The notes beneath the pieces were generated by a model. The model was not told the origin of the DNA. It worked only from the letters and a program-made list of their open reading frames with translations, and did not search any database. This document shows positions 1 through 10,100 of a stretch of 64,000 bases of DNA, in pieces (within the stretch, counting starts at the first letter, position 1; the number at the start of each line of letters is the position of its first letter). The DNA is taken from contig JABAKD010000013.1 in NCBI GenBank assembly GCA_012845835.1, positions 13,322,348 through 13,386,347 of the forward strand. Direction: 5' to 3'. Made by a program: the position numbers and the translations under genes. This DNA comes from Undaria pinnatifida. Taxonomy: Eukaryota; Sar; Phaeophyceae; Laminariales; Alariaceae.

Positions 1-900
1 TAGCCAAAATCGGTCAACCCGGCGGAAACGTGGCCATCCTCGGGTGGTGGCCGGCATTGACCAATCAGATGGCGTCCTAGGGTCATTGCGGTCACCGAAT
101 TAAAAAGTTACCCGATTTCGGCCACAAGGGCACCGGGTATACCCGATTTTGGCCAAGGGTTCAAAACAAACTATGCATGAACTCCGGTGTTTGTGCCAAC
201 CATATTTGGCCCTATATACTATGCTCCCCCGTAATATTACCGTTGCCGCCTGCCACGACAGGGGTATCCCAACACGGGTGGACGAGACCCCCCCCCCCCC
301 CCCCGCTGTCGTCGACAAAGCAGTAGGGAGGTATTGATAGGCAAAAGGCCTACCTTGCGAGCACCTTTTCGAACGTCAAATATCACAAAAACGTGCGGAT
401 TTGGTTGCCCGCGTTCCGAAGGCTTGGCGTGTTTTTTTCGGCGCTCGAAAAGGTGCGCTTCCGAGGAAAGACCGCCGTCAGAAATTTGCCGACCTTTTTT
501 CTGTGGAATATTGCGTCATACATAGCTGACTTACCAAACGGTGCTCAGAAGGTCTGCCTTTTGCCCACCTTGTTGTTGTTCTCACATTAACTTGCATAAC
601 CTTCTACTAGCTCGACGAAAGGGGGGGGGGGGGGTCCGTCCGGTCCACCAGCGAAGTAGCACCTTCGGGTAAAAAAACGCTAGCGTATTTGCGATACCAC
701 CAACTTCGGTTGGGTAGGAGTTAGGTGGGAAAAATATACCAGTCCGACAATACACATACGCTCGATATGAGCATATGCTTGAAAAAAAAATGCAAAACCC
801 GAGGTTTAAGGGAGGGGATGATACATGATCATCCCCGGGTCAACCAATGGATGCTTCAATCGTTCGGTTTATCTGCATGGGGATACAATTTTATAAAAAG
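1..900. other. Non-coding left edge, no gene recognised
   Basis: No homologous ORF was recognised on either strand. The stretch holds two homopolymer runs (C near 289-304, G near 620-633) and a short piece near 570-600 resembling one end of the 247 bp dispersed element described at 27.8 kb. PWP2, transcribed leftwards, still lacks its C-terminal exons at 7.1 kb. This stretch could therefore lie inside a very long intron, but no PWP2 exon was seen here. Confidence 0.5.
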
Positions 901-904
901 TTGA

Positions 905-985
905 AAAAAGCCATCTGTGAGTACGACCGATTGAATGGTTGAAACTCAACTTTGCAAGCTGCGTGGTACATTAGACCTGTGTTTC
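905..985 (+). repeat. Dispersed short repeat (TGTGAGTACGACCGATTGAA family)
   Basis: A core reading TGTGAGTACGACCGATTGAA and then a GCAAGCTGCGTGG-like end recurs at about 33,024-33,078 and, more diverged, at 33,558-33,620. It is related to the GCTGTGAGATCGAA...CTTTGCAAGCTGTGTG module at 5.4, 26.1 and 46.4 kb. No coding potential was seen. The spread of similar but diverged copies indicates a mobile or once-mobile non-autonomous element. Confidence 0.6.
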
Positions 986-1857
986 ATTTATATGGGGATA
1001 CGATTATCAATTATCAACCGAGTCTTGGGTTTTAGGATAGCAGTACCGCATGGCCTCAATTCGATATCGAGCTAATAGTAGTTGCTGTTTTCCATATCGA
1101 GCTTGTATTTAGAGTCGGACTGGTATTATCAATGGCAGTAGTATTGAATCCGTCGAAAGTCACCAGCCAAGGCCAACCCAACCCACGAAAAATCAGCGAA
1201 AAATACCAAGCTTAAGAAACGGGCTTTCCCATCGTTTTTTTGTTGTTGCCTTAACCCCACTTTTTCGTGGAATGGTTTAGCCTCGGGGTTACTACAGCAT
1301 TCGTCGGTTTCAGCACAATTACAGTGGGTACTCCGATCCAAAGGCGCCCCGTGACAAGCCGAAACAAGCACTCTCAACTGCACATTGCTCTTATCTGTAG
1401 TGAGAAATGCATGGTACCTGGTAGCTGTTAGCATGGGCGAAACACGCCGATTTGACCGCTCTCAAAAGACCCGAAAGCTCATATCCTGGGTGCTCCGAAA
1501 TCGGGATACCCACTCTGAATTATATTTCTTCCAACCTCAACAAAGTTTGGACATCGCAAACACCCTATTGTACGTACAGTAGGGGTTCCCCAATAAGGCG
1601 GTATCCCGATATAAGGCAGTAGTCCGATATAAGGCGGTCAAAATCGCATGGCGCTACTGGTGAAGCGCGCTCAGAACCTGGAAGGAATAAGGCGGCTTCC
1701 TCTATAAGGCGGTTTTATTGCTCTCTATACCACACCTCCGCATTACGGTATTGATAGTAGCTGCTGTGTGGTAGTAATCTTCTTTTTCTGTTGCTTCGTC
1801 GTTTTTTCGCGATATGACATCAGGGAAAAAAGACAAAATAATCTGCGAGCTAAATAA

Positions 1858-2011
1858 AAAGTAGGGTAATTACTTTGTGGTTACCACCCCTGTTTACGTT
1901 GGTCCCACCCGGGTAGAGACCCGGGTACCCTTTCATAGTAGGGTAATTACTCTGTGGTTACCACCCCTGTTTACGTTGGTTGCACCCGGGTAGAAACCCG
2001 GGTACCCGCAA
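1858..2011. repeat. Two tandem copies of a roughly 76 bp unit with an internal hairpin
   Basis: The block starting AGTAGGGTAATTACT at 1,860 is repeated almost exactly at 1,937. Each copy ends in the self-complementary stretch ACCCGGGTAGAGACCCGGGT (second copy has one change), able to form a short GC-rich hairpin. No ORF is associated. Confidence 0.8.
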
Positions 2012-2334
2012 GTATAGTATTAGATTAGACTGTAAACTCGTTTGGGCTGGTCCGTGTTACTCGCCGCGTTACTCGCGCGATGGCTAAATTACCACGTCAC
2101 CTAACGCTTTAATGTCTTCATCATGGTTCATTGCCGGCGTAATGTCCATTATTACTACTATCGATTAGGTTTCGACTCATGAAAACTTCCAAAAAAAAAA
2201 CGGGCGACCGGTGGATTTACGCAGCTTGCAGCAAAGATGAACATCGACCCTAACTTTATCGAACTCACAGTTGACATTACGTTGTTAGAATATTTTTCAT
2301 GAAATGTTTTCTCTTTAATTCTTATGACAAAAGA

Positions 2335-2800
2335 GTTTAGTCCCCCTTTATTCAACTTAAGACACCCCCCGGACTTCAAGCCTACCACATCTTCTGAAGG
2401 GGAACCTTGTAGTTAGTTGCGCTAGTGGCTAAATATTTCCCCTCTAGTTTTCAAAAACATTTTTACCCTTCATCCAGTTTGCGGCGCCCCCCGGACTTCT
2501 TCAAGCCAACCGCATCCCGAAGTTAGTTGCGCTAGTGGCTAAAATATGTTTCCTTTAGTTTCCAAGGACATTTTGCCCTTTATTCAACTTGCGACACCCC
2601 CCGGACTTCAACCCAACCGCATTCCGAAGAGGAATCTTAATCGTGCACCCTACCAAGGTTCCCTTGAATTTTGTTATTTTTGTAATTTCATCCCCCGGCA
2701 GATGGGAAAAAAAACAAGGCTTAACGCCTTGACAACTGGAACCTTTTTTGGGGGACAAATTTACTTGGAGTTAGAATAGGAAGGGGTTTCGGGACGCTAA
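2335..2800. repeat. Diverged tandem repeats with a CCCCCGGACTTC motif
   Basis: The motif CCCCCCGGACTTC recurs at about 2,366, 2,488 and 2,598, embedded in roughly 115 bp units that also share TTAGTTGCGCTAGTGGCTAA. The right end (about 2,725-2,810, TTAACGCC...ACTTGGAGTTAG) is related to the long tandem array at 5.6-6.2 kb. Short ORFs across this block are by-products of the repeat. Confidence 0.7.
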
Positions 2801-3000
2801 AGGAAGGTTAAGCTCACCTCACCTCACTTCCACGCGTTTTCATACACGCCGTGTGTCAAATTAACTCAATGGCATATTCGCAATCCAGCGCTAGCTGGCG
2901 TGTCCTTCAGTGCCCGCGGTAGGACCTTTCCCTAAAGGCGGTCCCCGTTACTGCTTCAGCAACGCAAGCTACTAGCAGCTGCCGTTGCATACGGATACCA

Positions 3001-3195
3001 GTGCAATACAATCTTCTGCTACGGCTGTGGCTCACCGGCGATGTCGCGTCGGCCCTCTATGATCCCCTGAAGGTCTCCCCCGCTAGTGCCCCAGAGTTGA
3101 AGCGTGCCGTTCAGGCAAGCGCAGCACAGCTGACGACCGTCGGGCCTGAAGGATACTGCCAGAACATCCGCCGGCATCTCCAGAGTCTAGATTTT
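3001..3195 (+). other. Short unassigned reading frame
   Basis: The plus strand reads through 3,001-3,195 with coding-like, GC-rich composition (65 codons, many Leu, Ala and Lys), then falls into T-rich sequence at 3,190-3,400. I could not assign it to a family. It has no recognised splice partner and may be a fragment of an old element or an orphan exon. It is on the opposite strand to PWP2. Confidence 0.25.
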
Positions 3196-3477
3196 TTTGT
3201 TTTTGTGTGTGTTTCGGTTTTGAAATTGATTTTTGAAATTGATTTTTATGTTTCGTTTAGGTTATTTTGATTTTGATTTGATTTTCATGTTTTGTTGTGG
3301 TTGTTTAGGTTTTTTTCCATATGTATGTTTTGTTTTTTTGTTTTTGTTTTGGTTTTTCGTTTTGTTATTTCCGTTTTCGTTTGGTGTTGTTACGGATAGT
3401 ATGGTTTAGTTAATTTATACAGGAGAGACGCAGGAAGAAAGAGAAAAACGAAACGGAAGTGGAGAAAGAGGACGGGC

Positions 3478-3625
3478 GTTGAGATGATAATCAGTTTTGA
3501 AAGACTACTTAATCAAGCGCATTTTACACCTGAACACAGTTTTGCGAAGAGGACGGGCGTTGAGATGACAATCAGCTTTGAAAAACTACTTAATCAAGCG
3601 CATTTTAAACTTGAACGTTGTTTTG
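3478..3625 (+). repeat. Direct tandem duplication of about 74 bp
   Basis: GAGGACGGGCGTTGAGATGA followed by an ACTACTTAATCAAGCGCATTTTA block occurs twice back to back with a few substitutions. There is no evidence of function. Confidence 0.7.
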
Positions 3626-3811
3626 CACGGGTAAGACATCTAATGGGGCCGTTCTTGGATCGAGGCGTAGGCATGGAACGTTGGCGTGTAAAAACGAAAG
3701 CGCTGTGGTCCGAATGGTGAAGAAAGGAGGGCAGATACGTGGTGCATGCCAGGCGTCAGTCATGAAATGCAAAACACTATCAACGTCAAAACAACCTACA
3801 ACCTGCAACAA

Positions 3812-3868
3812 GAACGACAGCAGCAACAGCAGCAACAGCAGCAACAGCAGCAACAGCAACAGCAACAA

Positions 3869-3927
<59 letters not shown>

Positions 3928-4035
3928 ACAACAACAACAGCAACAACAGCAACAACAGCAACAACAACAACAACCACAACAACCACAACAACCACAACGA
4001 AGACCACAACAACCACAACAACAACAACATCCACA
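3812..4035 (+). repeat. Imperfect CAG/CAA microsatellite
   Basis: About 220 bp of mixed CAG, CAA and CCA triplets. Depending on frame it reads as polyGln, polyAsn/Ser, polyLeu, polyVal or polyCys over both strands, so the long ORFs across it are not evidence for a gene. The open plus frame from 3,746 to 4,390 runs directly into pyrimidine-rich sequence without a recognisable domain. Confidence 0.85.
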
Positions 4036-4059
4036 ATCAACAACATCCAAAACCTACAG

Positions 4060-4780
4060 CAGTACTATAACAAAAACAACGGCAATAAAAGAACCGGGGC
4101 AGTCCGGTAGCGATTCTGATCACGTGCTCGCATCGGCGCTTTTATACAACGTGAGCAGGGAAAAAGAGAGAAAAAAGAGGCTATCGGGGGAGGGGATACC
4201 ATGCAATCCGTCCCCTGCCTTGTTCCGCCTCCCTCTCTCTATCTCTCCCTCCCCTCCCTCTGTGTTTTTATCGCCTAGCTGTGTCAAGACTCTCCTCATC
4301 CTGCCCTCTCGATCCCTTTATTCTCCTATTGATAGCGTAAACTGCAAATACTCCAAATATTATCGATCGATCAACAATGGCGTTGTATGATAGCTCGAAG
4401 GGCGAAAACAAATATTTACACTAAAACATACCATGGGTGGAAAAGCCGACGTTCATTAACCGAAAAACAACAACAATAACACCAAAAACGAAAACAACAA
4501 CAACAACAACAACAACAACGAACAGGCACCGGAGCAGTCGGATAGCGATTCTGATCACATGCTTTCATCGGCGCTTTAATACATAACGTCAGCAGGGAAA
4601 AAGAGAAAAAAACAAGAGTTAACGGAGGAGGGGATACCGAGCAATCATCCCCCGCCTTATTCCGCCTCCCTCCCTCCCTCTCTCTCTCTTCCCCCCTCCC
4701 TCCGTGTTTTTAACGCCTAGCGGTGTCAAGACTCTCCTCATTCTGCCCTTGATGCCTTCGTTCATTATCCTCACGCCAAC
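4060..4780 (+). repeat. Tandem duplication of a roughly 270 bp block
   Basis: Blocks 4,070-4,310 and about 4,500-4,760 share in the same order GATAGCGATTCTGATCAC, a CATCGGCGCTTT box, a GGAGGGGATACC box, a CT-rich tract and GTGTCAAGACTCTCCTCAT. A CAA-rich tract lies between them. No gene was recognised. Confidence 0.75.
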
Positions 4781-5174
4781 AATAATCAGCCAAGTGGACA
4801 CGACACGCGCTGCAGTAGGGATGCGCCTAAAGTGCACGAGGCTTCCCACTCGGAAAGCTCTACGTCGACGAGCACAAAAAGCGGAAACGCGGAAACGCTG
4901 AATCCTATGCGGCACAAATATGAGAGAACAAGTACCTGGGGGGGAGAAGGGGGGAGACCTGTGACCACGGCTTGTCCAGGAGGTCGCTGAGGGGAAAACC
5001 TCTTGTTACAGGTTGAGCTGGAGAGTAAAAGTGAAAAAAAAAAAAAATCCTCACCGACAAAACAATCTGCCTGTGATAGTAAATGACAATATTACTTACC
5101 AGGTATTTGTTTGTATTTTTTTTGTCGTTCCTCCCTTCAATTACCTTTGCACGTTTTGTTTCCCCTTCTCCCCC

Positions 5175-5325
5175 TCTGGACGCAACTCAGACCCGTGGTC
5201 ACTACGACAGGCAGGCTCTTCTCCCCCCTCCCCACTACGGTACGCGCCTTCTGTTTTATAGCCAGAATATTCCAGCTATTTCTTCCCTCGTCGGCTCGCA
5301 TAGAACAACTCCTGGAGCCAGGGTA
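5175..5325 (+). repeat. Dispersed repeat (CAGACCCGGGGTCAC family)
   Basis: A block beginning near an ACTCAGACCCG(T/G)GGTCAC box, then a CCTCCCCACTACGG box, a GCGAGAATATTCCAGC box and CCCTCGTCGACTCGC. Copies lie at about 15,700-15,810, 17,205-17,320 and 22,440-22,555 on the same strand. An inverted copy lies at about 61,850-61,975 and a truncated one at 57,825-57,900. It is non-coding and probably a short interspersed or MITE-like element. Confidence 0.75.
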
Positions 5326-5394
5326 TATATAGCTCGAAGTATACCTGGCAACGAACCAATATTACAAAAAAAAAATGAAAAATATTTATACTGT

Positions 5395-5545
5395 GTATAT
5401 TACAAAATAAAAATACACTCCAGCTGTGAGATCGAAGATTTTGTCGAAACTCATCTTTGCAAGCTGTGTGTGATACTCCGATTGCGCGTTTTACTGGGTG
5501 TGTGTCCTCATCAAGGATTTAGGCCGGCGACCCCCCTTAGAACTA
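5395..5545 (+). repeat. Dispersed repeat (GCTGTGAGATCGAA family), about 150 bp
   Basis: Holds CCAGCTGTGAGATCGAA, a TTTGCAAGCTGTGTGTGATA box, a CTCCGAT...GCGCG box and a GTGTCCTCAT-AAGGAT box ending in a CGGCGACCCCCCTT-like stretch. Inverted copies sit at about 26,005-26,155 and 46,325-46,480. A short fragment lies at 18,880-18,905. Confidence 0.75.
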
Positions 5546-5584
5546 TATATATATACGACTCCTACGCTACGGCAGAGGTGCACT

Positions 5585-6205
5585 GACTCTTTTTTGCCTT
5601 CTCTAAGGGTGGTGGCTTAACGCCTTTACAGCTGGAAACCCGTTTTTGGGACAAAATCACTTGGAGTTAGTGTACGGAGGAGATTTAGGGTTCTTAAAGG
5701 GGTTAAGAAGCTGCCTTCTCTAAGGGTGGTGGCTTAACGCTTTTACAGCTGCAAACCCGTTTTTGGGACAAAATCACTTGGAATTAGTGTAGGGAGGAGT
5801 GTCAGGGTTCTTAAAGGGGTTAAGGAGCTGCCTTCTCTAAGGGTGGTGGCTTAACTCTTTACAGCTGGAAACCCGTTTTTGGGACAAAATTACTTGGAAT
5901 TAGTGTAAGGAGGGGTGTTAGGGCTCTTGTAAGGGTAAAGGAGCTGCCTTCTCCAAGGGTGGTGGCTTAACGCCTTTACAGCTGGAAACCTGTTTTTGGC
6001 GACAAATTACTTGGAATTAGTGTAGGGAGGGGTGTAAGGGCTCTTAAAGGGGTTAAGGAGCTGCCTTTTAAGGGTGGTGGCTTAACGCTCTTACAGCTGG
6101 AAACCCGTTTTTGGCGACAAAATTACTTGGAATTAGTGTAGGGAGGGGTGTTATGGCTCTAAAAAGGGGTTAAGGAGCTCTATACCTTCTCCCAAAAACT
6201 GATCA
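5585..6205 (+). repeat. Minisatellite array, about five units of roughly 118 bp
   Basis: Successive units each contain GCCTTCTC-AAGGGTGGTGGCTTAACGC, an ACAGCTGGAAACC box, an ACAAAAT-ACTTGGA-TTAGTGTA box and a GGGGTTAAGGAGCT box. A degenerate outlier lies at 6,320-6,410, and a related single unit at 2,725-2,810. No coding frame is conserved across units, which differ by scattered substitutions and one- to three-base indels. Confidence 0.9.
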
Positions 6206-6409
6206 TGTCCAGAGCAAAACAAAAAGTCCTCGCCGACGAAAAATCACATGGCCTAGGTATAAAACAACGAACCATTTCGCAAAAAAAAAGAGTGAAATTC
6301 CGACGGTTTTGAGTTATAATAACGCGTTTGCGACTGGAAATCCGTTTTGGGGGAGAAATTACTTGGAATTAGTTTAGGGCGGGGTTTGGCGGCTCTGAAG
6401 TGGTTAAGG

Positions 6410-6655
6410 GTCGAGTCATTTAGAAAACGCTTCAGCCAAACTTACTACTAGTATAGTCAGCCAACCGGCAATACTCAACCAGCACTATAGAGGGAACTCT
6501 GCAATACCTAGCGAACTAGGAACTAGTCGGTGACTTACTATTTAGTTGCCTGGTACTAATAGTTAGCATTAGTGTAGTCTGCAAACTCACAGGCTTAATT
6601 AACCACAGGTTTATAGTGATCCGCAAAAACAGACACAATAGACACGACGATTCCA
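6410..6655. other. Unassigned AT-richer sequence
   Basis: No ORF, repeat family or RNA gene was recognised. If PWP2 continues leftwards this is intron. The CTAGT/CCAACT-rich composition continues on the far side of the exon copy to about 6,950. Confidence 0.4.
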
Positions 6656-6698
6656 TCGTACCTCTGTGCATTCTCTCTTGAGGACATCCCAACGCGAA
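6656..6698 (-). repeat. Decayed copy of PWP2 exon 3' end plus donor
   Basis: Read on the minus strand, these bases closely match the last 35 or so bases of the PWP2 exon ending at 7,108, plus the first bases of its intron. The residues are WDVLKRECTE here and WDVFKSECIE in the exon, and a GT donor is preserved. The copy lies about 450 bp downstream of the original in the direction of transcription. It is too short and isolated to be an exon with a convincing acceptor. Confidence 0.75.
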
Positions 6699-7107
6699 AC
6701 GCAACCATCCTAACTACTGTAGCCAACAACTGTAACACCTAGCCAACTAAACTATTACTAGGCAAATCCAACTGCTGCCTAGTCATACCAAACTAAAAAC
6801 CAGTCATAACCGACTACCAACTAGTCCAAGCCAGACAAGTCCAGCCAACTAAAACCCAGCCCTAACCAAAACCAACTACTCACTATTAATCGTCCAACTA
6901 ACTTGAATACCCAGCCAACTAAATAAATAATCGGTATATATAGAGAATTTGAATATAGTTATTACTATATAATACTAGTTACTATTAGTACACTCGGCCA
7001 TCTCACAGCCTCACACATTGCCGCAGTACAACGCTCCCATACCTCTTTGCATACCAGAAACAATTAACACCATACTTTGAAGCATGGTAGTCGGTAGTCT
7101 TACGTAC

Positions 7108-10100
7108 CTCAATGCATTCGCTTTTGAAGACGTCCCAAAGCTTGACAGTACCGTCCCAGCTGGCCGACGCCAACACTCCCTCGCTGGGGCTGAAGGACAG
7201 CTCGGACAAAGGCGCCTCGTGTCCGGCTAGGACGTCGAGAAGCCTGCCGGTTTGCAAGGACCATACGTAAACCTAATGGGAGAAGCAGGGGGGGGGGGGG
7301 GGGGGAGAGCAAGAGGGAGGGGAGGGCGAGGAGGAGGGGGAGGAGGGGAGCAGGGGCGGTGGGGGGAGGAGGGTGGAGGAGGGGGGGGGGGGAAGAGGAG
7401 AAGGAGCAAAGCGAGGGTGGGGTGCAGGGGGGAGGGGGGAGGGGAAGATATGAGAAGAAGGAAACACGTATACTTCGAATATTTGAAAAAAAGAAAAAAA
7501 AGTGGCATAATGTAGGAAGAAAGGAGGGGAGTAAAGAAGGAAACCTGTACCCGATTAACAATCCCACGCCATAAAAAAAAGCAATACACCAAAAATACTA
7601 AAAAAACACAAAACGGCATCCCCGTCATATATTATTGGGTATATAGTATGTCATTCTAATTGATCAAATTGGTCAAATTGAGGATCCCCGCTCCGTCAGA
7701 TATTTTTTTTGGCCAAAAAGAGGCGCTGTACTCCCACAAGCGGTATTCCCACCAAATTTACCAATGTAGTTGTCAGTCTAATTGATCAAATTAGGAAGCC
7801 CCGCCTGTCAGATATAAAAGGTACTACTTCCAAGTATACACGTATCGCAACACTTGTCGATTACTTGATGCTACTGTGCCTACCTCAAAGGGGTCCATGG
7901 CTCCCGCCACCACGACCTCTCCCGACCCATCCAGTGCCAAACACGTCAGCTGCGCGGGTTGGGGGGTAACCAGGGTACGAAAGTTCTTATACCTGTCTCA
8001 TCACATAAATAAGGAGGGATGTGAGGAGGGGAGAGGGGGGGGAAGAGAGGCGAGGTTTCACACACCAGAAACGTGACGATACAGATCATATATATCAAAC
8101 AGATCCGTATATAGATCATATAGCTCCTATAGATCACATAGATCATATAGACCCTATACTTCGAAGTAGATCCCACAATTGCCACGTAAGAGATAAAACA
8201 TAAATAGAGAATAGATACCGATATCCGATGGGACACAAAAAAACAAAAAAACGCGAAATCACCCGCTCACCTGACAAGGTCGTGCGCCCTGACAGTCCCG
8301 TCCAGAGACGCCGACACCACCGCGGAGGCATTCGGGGTGAAGCGAACGGCCGTTACCGGCGCCTCGTGCTCCGAGAACGTCACGAAGCAAAACCCGCTTG
8401 TCGTCGACCACAATTTTACCTACAAGAATAGCAGTATCGATGTTTGTGGGTGTGGTTACTTGGAAGACTCTTAAGTAATTAAACGGGAGTATATGCCGGG
8501 ACTACTCAAAATCGATACTAATAAAGATGGTGGTAGTGATAGCGATAATGACGGAGCAAACAACATACATATCCTCCGCGTTTTATCCGAATGTTCCAGG
8601 GCTTCGACTATGAAAATAGAAAACTTCGCTATTACCAGACAAGAGCAAAACAACGAGGGCCTCCGCGTTTCATCCTTGCATACTTTTCATTTGTATTTTG
8701 GTTGATGAAAGCATTGCAAATATATATATATATATATGACGTTAGCGTATTTTGGTTCGCGCGCGCCAGACAGAGCAAACCAGTGAAAGCATCCGCGTTT
8801 CATCCGACCGCTTACGTGCAAACTTTTAGCATGAACCTCGTTCTGCACCGCATCGTACCATATCGTACCATACCGTACCGTACCGTACCGTACCGTACCA
8901 TACCGCATCGCACCGTACCGTGTCGTACCAAACCATACCGTAAGATACCATACCATACCGTAAGATACCATACCATACCGCACCATACCATACCGTAGCG
9001 CACCTTGTTGTCGTCCCCGCCCGTAGCGCAGACTGCGCCGGTCGACCCGAAAGCGGCGCAATTGAGGCCGTACCCATGCCCCTGCTGCTTCAGCACGTAC
9101 GTCTCGCTCTGCCACTCCCACACCAACAGCTGCCAAACATAGCAGGTGTTCGCAGTCAGGGAGATGGGGGGTATAGGGGTGGGGGCAGGCGGTGGGGTAG
9201 GTTTTGTGGAAGTGGTGGGAGGGGGGGGGGGGGGGGGGGGGGGCGTAATCATTTGTTTGCTTATCTTAGTCCTTTGACCATTGACCATACATCCCTTTCG
9301 AAACCGAGGACGGGGGCGGGGGGGGGGGGGGGGGGGGGTGGCAGAAGGGGTGGAGGGGTTGGAGTTGGGGTTGGGGTTAGAGGTGGGAGTTACGTCACGT
9401 TAGGGGTGCAGCAGAATATTCTCAAGAATTTTCTGAGCTCCTAACGCGAGGAGCTAGCTCAACATGTCACCATCACCCGAAACATGGCTTCGAACACATT
9501 CTTTCGCGCAATCCGACCAACTTTTCTCTGGGCTAGTCCTTAAACAAACATGTTTGAACGGTATCATGCTTAGCGGTAGATCCACGCTTAAGGAGCTCAA
9601 CCCGCCAGAAAAAACACTTAACCCAAAAAGTGCAAACCTTATCGTGAGATGGCTCGTTGGGGGGGGGTAGGGTTGGGGGAAGGGGTGGGGTGAGTGGAAG
9701 CGGAGGCGGGGTCGGGGGTGGGAGCGACGTAGGAAAGGGGGCGGGGTTGGCGGTGGGCCACATCCAAACAATGGCGTTCCATCCATATCCAGCAGCCGAA
9801 AACGAAAAAATCGCAAAACCACAAAAACGAAATAAAACAACAAAGACACAGAATCACAAGGTAATGAAACCACAAAAAAAAGAAAAAACGTACGTGCAGC
9901 GAGCCGTCAAACTCTTTACGTCACCGACCAATACTTGAATCAAAGACACGCTCGTTACGACAATCCACCACGTGACCAGCTGTTCTAGCTTAACCCCTCC
10001 TACTACCGCACTGCGCAGAAACGTGTATCTAACTCTAAATTCCAAGGAATTTGTCAGCAAAACTCGGAGGTGCAGTCTTAAAGGGGGCAGCATACGGCAC

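Noticed and set aside
3746-4390. Long polyGln ORF as a gene
   Set aside because: It is explained by a CAG/CAA microsatellite that is open in several frames on both strands. No domain or conserved flank was seen.
5585-6205. CRISPR array
   Set aside because: Units of about 118 bp are contiguous and diverged with no unique spacers, in a eukaryotic sequence. It is a minisatellite.
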